Below, piece by piece: positions 61,907 through 64,000 of a DNA stretch of 64,000 nucleotides (positions within the stretch are counted from its first letter, which is position 1; each line of letters begins with the position of its first letter). The stretch spans positions 11,728,622 to 11,792,621 of the forward strand of contig NC_092463.1 in NCBI RefSeq assembly GCF_047495875.1, read 5' to 3'. The translations under genes and the position numbers were made by a program. Below the pieces are notes generated by a model. That model was not told the DNA's origin. It worked only from the letters and a program-made list of their open reading frames with translations, and ran no database searches. Source of the DNA: Pithys albifrons albifrons (taxonomy: Eukaryota > Chordata > Aves > Passeriformes > Thamnophilidae).

Positions 61907-62100
61907 CTGAGAATAAGGTCAAACCTTCATTTTCCTGGGGTTTATGTATATTCTTGAAAAATTTTCTCCATCTGACATTAGGAAGATACATAGCAGAATG
62001 AAAGTGGGTGTCCTTCCACCAAAGATGGAGGACATCCTTGGATTAGCACAAGGTATTTTTGCATAATGGGCAAGACAGAATCTTAGAAGGCTCTGTTGAC

Positions 62101-62330
62101 CTTCATCAAAGAGGACCAAATCACAAATGTGACATTTGTCTCCTCCTGAAGTCTGACCATGGATTGCTATATGCAGACTTGTATCTGGGAAAAGAGCTGA
62201 GAAATTAGTAGTTTCACAAATGGAACAGTTTGGTCCTGTGCTCTTATTTGATGCTTGGCACATTTTACATTCCATACAAAGCAACCTGCCTGTACTGTGA
62301 TATGATATCCCTGTGACTTCAGCTCCCTAA
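62101..62330 (-). CDS. Possible cysteine-rich (CxxC) exon upstream
   Basis: A minus-strand open frame contains LLCMECKMCQASNK, then GPNCSICETTNF and GGDKCHICDLVLFDE: CxxCxxC, CxxC and CxxC groups typical of zinc-binding ribbons. The frame stays open further, to a stop near 61919. A donor GAAG|GTCAAC at 62101 would leave in phase 1 and fit the possible 61906 exon. The acceptor is unclear because the upstream sequence is not pyrimidine-rich. It may be the zinc-binding part of the unrecognised gene, or chance. Confidence 0.3.
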
Positions 62331-62577
62331 CTGGATGAAATGGGTTGTTTCCTTCTCTCTTGTATTCTGTCTTCATTTCTAGATTAATCAGCTTTTAGAA
62401 AAGGCACAGTCTTGTAACAGTGTTCATAAGCTCTTGTCACGTATCTTATATTACACAAGGTCTCTTAGGTATTCTTTGATTTCCAGGTTTTCCAAACATC
62501 TCTCTCCCAGATACTTTTTGAATGATTATTTCCTTCAGCTTGCGTTTTTCCAGAGTGAATCTCATTTTGGGTGATGT

Positions 62578-62631
62578 CCAAAGCCCATTGAGGTCAGAAG
62601 AATGTCTCCTATTGACTTCAGTGGGCTTTGG
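62578..62631. repeat. Ancient palindromic interspersed repeat (inverted arms)
   Basis: Arms at 62578-62596 (CCAAAGCCCATTGAGGTCA) and 62613-62631 (TGACTTCAGTGGGCTTTGG) pair at 17 of 19 positions around a 16-nt loop. The TTGACTTCAGTGGG core and the nearby GAGCCAAATTCTGCAC (about 62660) resemble an old, dispersed sauropsid element whose copies share an ATTGACTTCAATGGG core. The full element probably spans about 62570-62720. The family assignment is from memory. Confidence 0.6.
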
Positions 62632-63365
62632 ATTTGTTCCTTTATTTCCTATTTCCAGGAGCCAAATTCTGCACACCTTATTGTTTAAATGGGAGTTTTG
62701 TATAAGCAAGGCGAGCAGTACTGGCTTCCACAGTCTGATAATTTCAGACCCCTTTGCAATGTATTTCACTCTTTTCACTGGCCTTTGTAATGGTACAGTG
62801 TAATTTACAAATGTAAGTGCTGTTTGTCTGTCACCATGGATGGCTAATGGAAACCTTTAGTAATACTGAGTGAACTCTGTTGTGTCCAGTACCGCCTCTT
62901 TCCAGACTTCATATATGTTCTTCCATTACTTTTTGTTTCAGTCTTTTAATTGCTTTGCAGTTCATAAGGTTTTGTAAGGGTTTGGGAAAATACGAATAAT
63001 GTGTGGGTAAAGTTTTGAAAGGGACTGCAATCAGATACAAAGTCCAGTTGCAGGTTATATTCTACATATAATAACTCTTGCCCAGATTCAAGAAAGTGCT
63101 TTAACATGTGCTCAAGTCTATCACTGTTAAGAAATGCAAGTAGATTCTTAAATGTAATTGTCTAAGTGGGACTTTGGTTAAGCAAAACTTTTATCTTCAT
63201 TCCAGAATAGAGAGATCTTTTCAAATTGTGTCATTTACTTATTATCAGTTCTCTAAGATGAAAAACTCCAAACTGTTCTAAAAAGACTATTCATCACTGC
63301 ATGGTTTCTCCTGACGTGAGTGTGCTATATATCTTATGCATGAATTGTCATTTAAATTTAAAACT
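62632..63365. other. AT-rich DNA, likely intron or upstream region
   Basis: It contains the remainder of the ancient repeat (to about 62720) and otherwise no feature I can support. It is probably intronic to the unrecognised gene if that gene extends right. Confidence 0.4.
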
Positions 63366-63760
63366 GGAGTGAGTTTAGCAGGGGGTCACCAAGATAGTTG
63401 GGGATGGCAGGATTTGCCTTAGGAGGAGAAGCTGAGGCTTGTTCAACATGGAGAAAATGGGAGACCCTGGAGGATGGACCCAGGCTATTCATGGTGGTGT
63501 GTGATGGGACGGCAAGAGATAATGGACAGAAGATGAAACAAGACAAGGTCAGAATGGACTGAAGGAAAAGCTTTTTAACAGTGCAGTCAGTGAAGAATCA
63601 GAACAGATTGCTCAGAGAAGTTGTGCTGTTCTTGGAGGTTTTCTAGACCAAACTGCATGCAAATGAGTTGGTCAGATCTCAGAGCTGACTCTTCTTTCAG
63701 CTGAAGGCTGGACTGGATTAACTTCAGAAGTACTTTCCAACATGAATTATCCTGTGATCA
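63366..63760 (+). mobile_element. CR1 LINE, truncated and diverged 3' copy
   Basis: Landmarks in CR1 order: GGAGAAGCTGAGGCTTGTTC, a degraded version of the segment with GACGGCAAGAGATAATGGAC, AAGCTTTTTAACAGTGCAGT, AGATTGCTCAGAGAAGTTGT, and the end CCTGTGATC. It is more diverged than the other copies here, so probably older. Confidence 0.8.
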
Positions 63761-64000
63761 TTTGATCCTATTAATTTTTTTCTATTGCTTAGGGTTCTAG
63801 TATGTTCTTGGTCTCTCTTCAGGTTCATACATTTTTTTTCCTAATAGCATGTATTAAATTGGTTTTCTGGAAGGAGAAGTGAGAGATACTGGAAAGCAAA
63901 TGCTAGAATTTCCTGGACTTTCATGGGAAAAGTGTTAAGTGTATTTCTCCCTTTTGAATTTTTTTCATTTCTCAGTACCTTCTCCTCTTGGCATACCAAT

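Noticed and set aside
62101..62330. Assignment of the CxxC exon to DZANK1
   Set aside because: Only one ribbon aligns loosely. The ankyrin and other DZANK1 segments are absent, and the confident downstream exons do not match that protein as I remember it.

Overview
This is vertebrate nuclear DNA, almost certainly from a bird. It is AT-rich, gene-poor and intron-rich. It carries several CR1 LINE copies, typically 5'-truncated, and an endogenous-retrovirus solo LTR whose sequence resembles a common avian family. There are no bacterial operons, CRISPR arrays or prokaryotic mobile elements. Both genes lie on the minus strand and both are cut by a window edge.

Left part (1-22.1 kb): the 5' end of a PP2A B56 regulatory-subunit gene, best called PPP2R5D (B56-delta). 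Coding exon 1 is 20895-20921, exon 2 is 19294-19359 and exon 3 is 4201-4360. The three exons give 84 codons plus one base, all in frame with good splice sites, and the gene leaves the window on the left inside intron 3. Its promoter lies in a dense CpG island (about 20.3-22.1 kb) with an inverted CCAAT box, a CACGTG E-box and a GC box. Directly upstream is a 26-unit, 30-bp minisatellite (21151-21930). Because the period is a multiple of three, the array keeps several frames open and creates long false ORFs.

Middle part (22-55 kb): about 33 kb in which I find no protein-coding exon. It holds a solo LTR with a perfect 5-bp target duplication (26522-27072), CR1 fragments, and simple repeats.

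Right part (55.2-62.3 kb): a second minus-strand, multi-exon gene that I cannot name. Five internal exons of 75, 165, 114, 108 and 102 nt all enter and leave in phase 2. A terminal exon carries the stop, and an excellent acceptor defines a 26-nt exon upstream. Joined, they read through without a stop for 231 codons. A possible cysteine-rich exon with CxxC pairs lies further upstream (62.1-62.3 kb). This gene is the most interesting unexplained object in the window.

The two genes are in tandem, separated by about 34 kb. The sequence shows no functional link between them.
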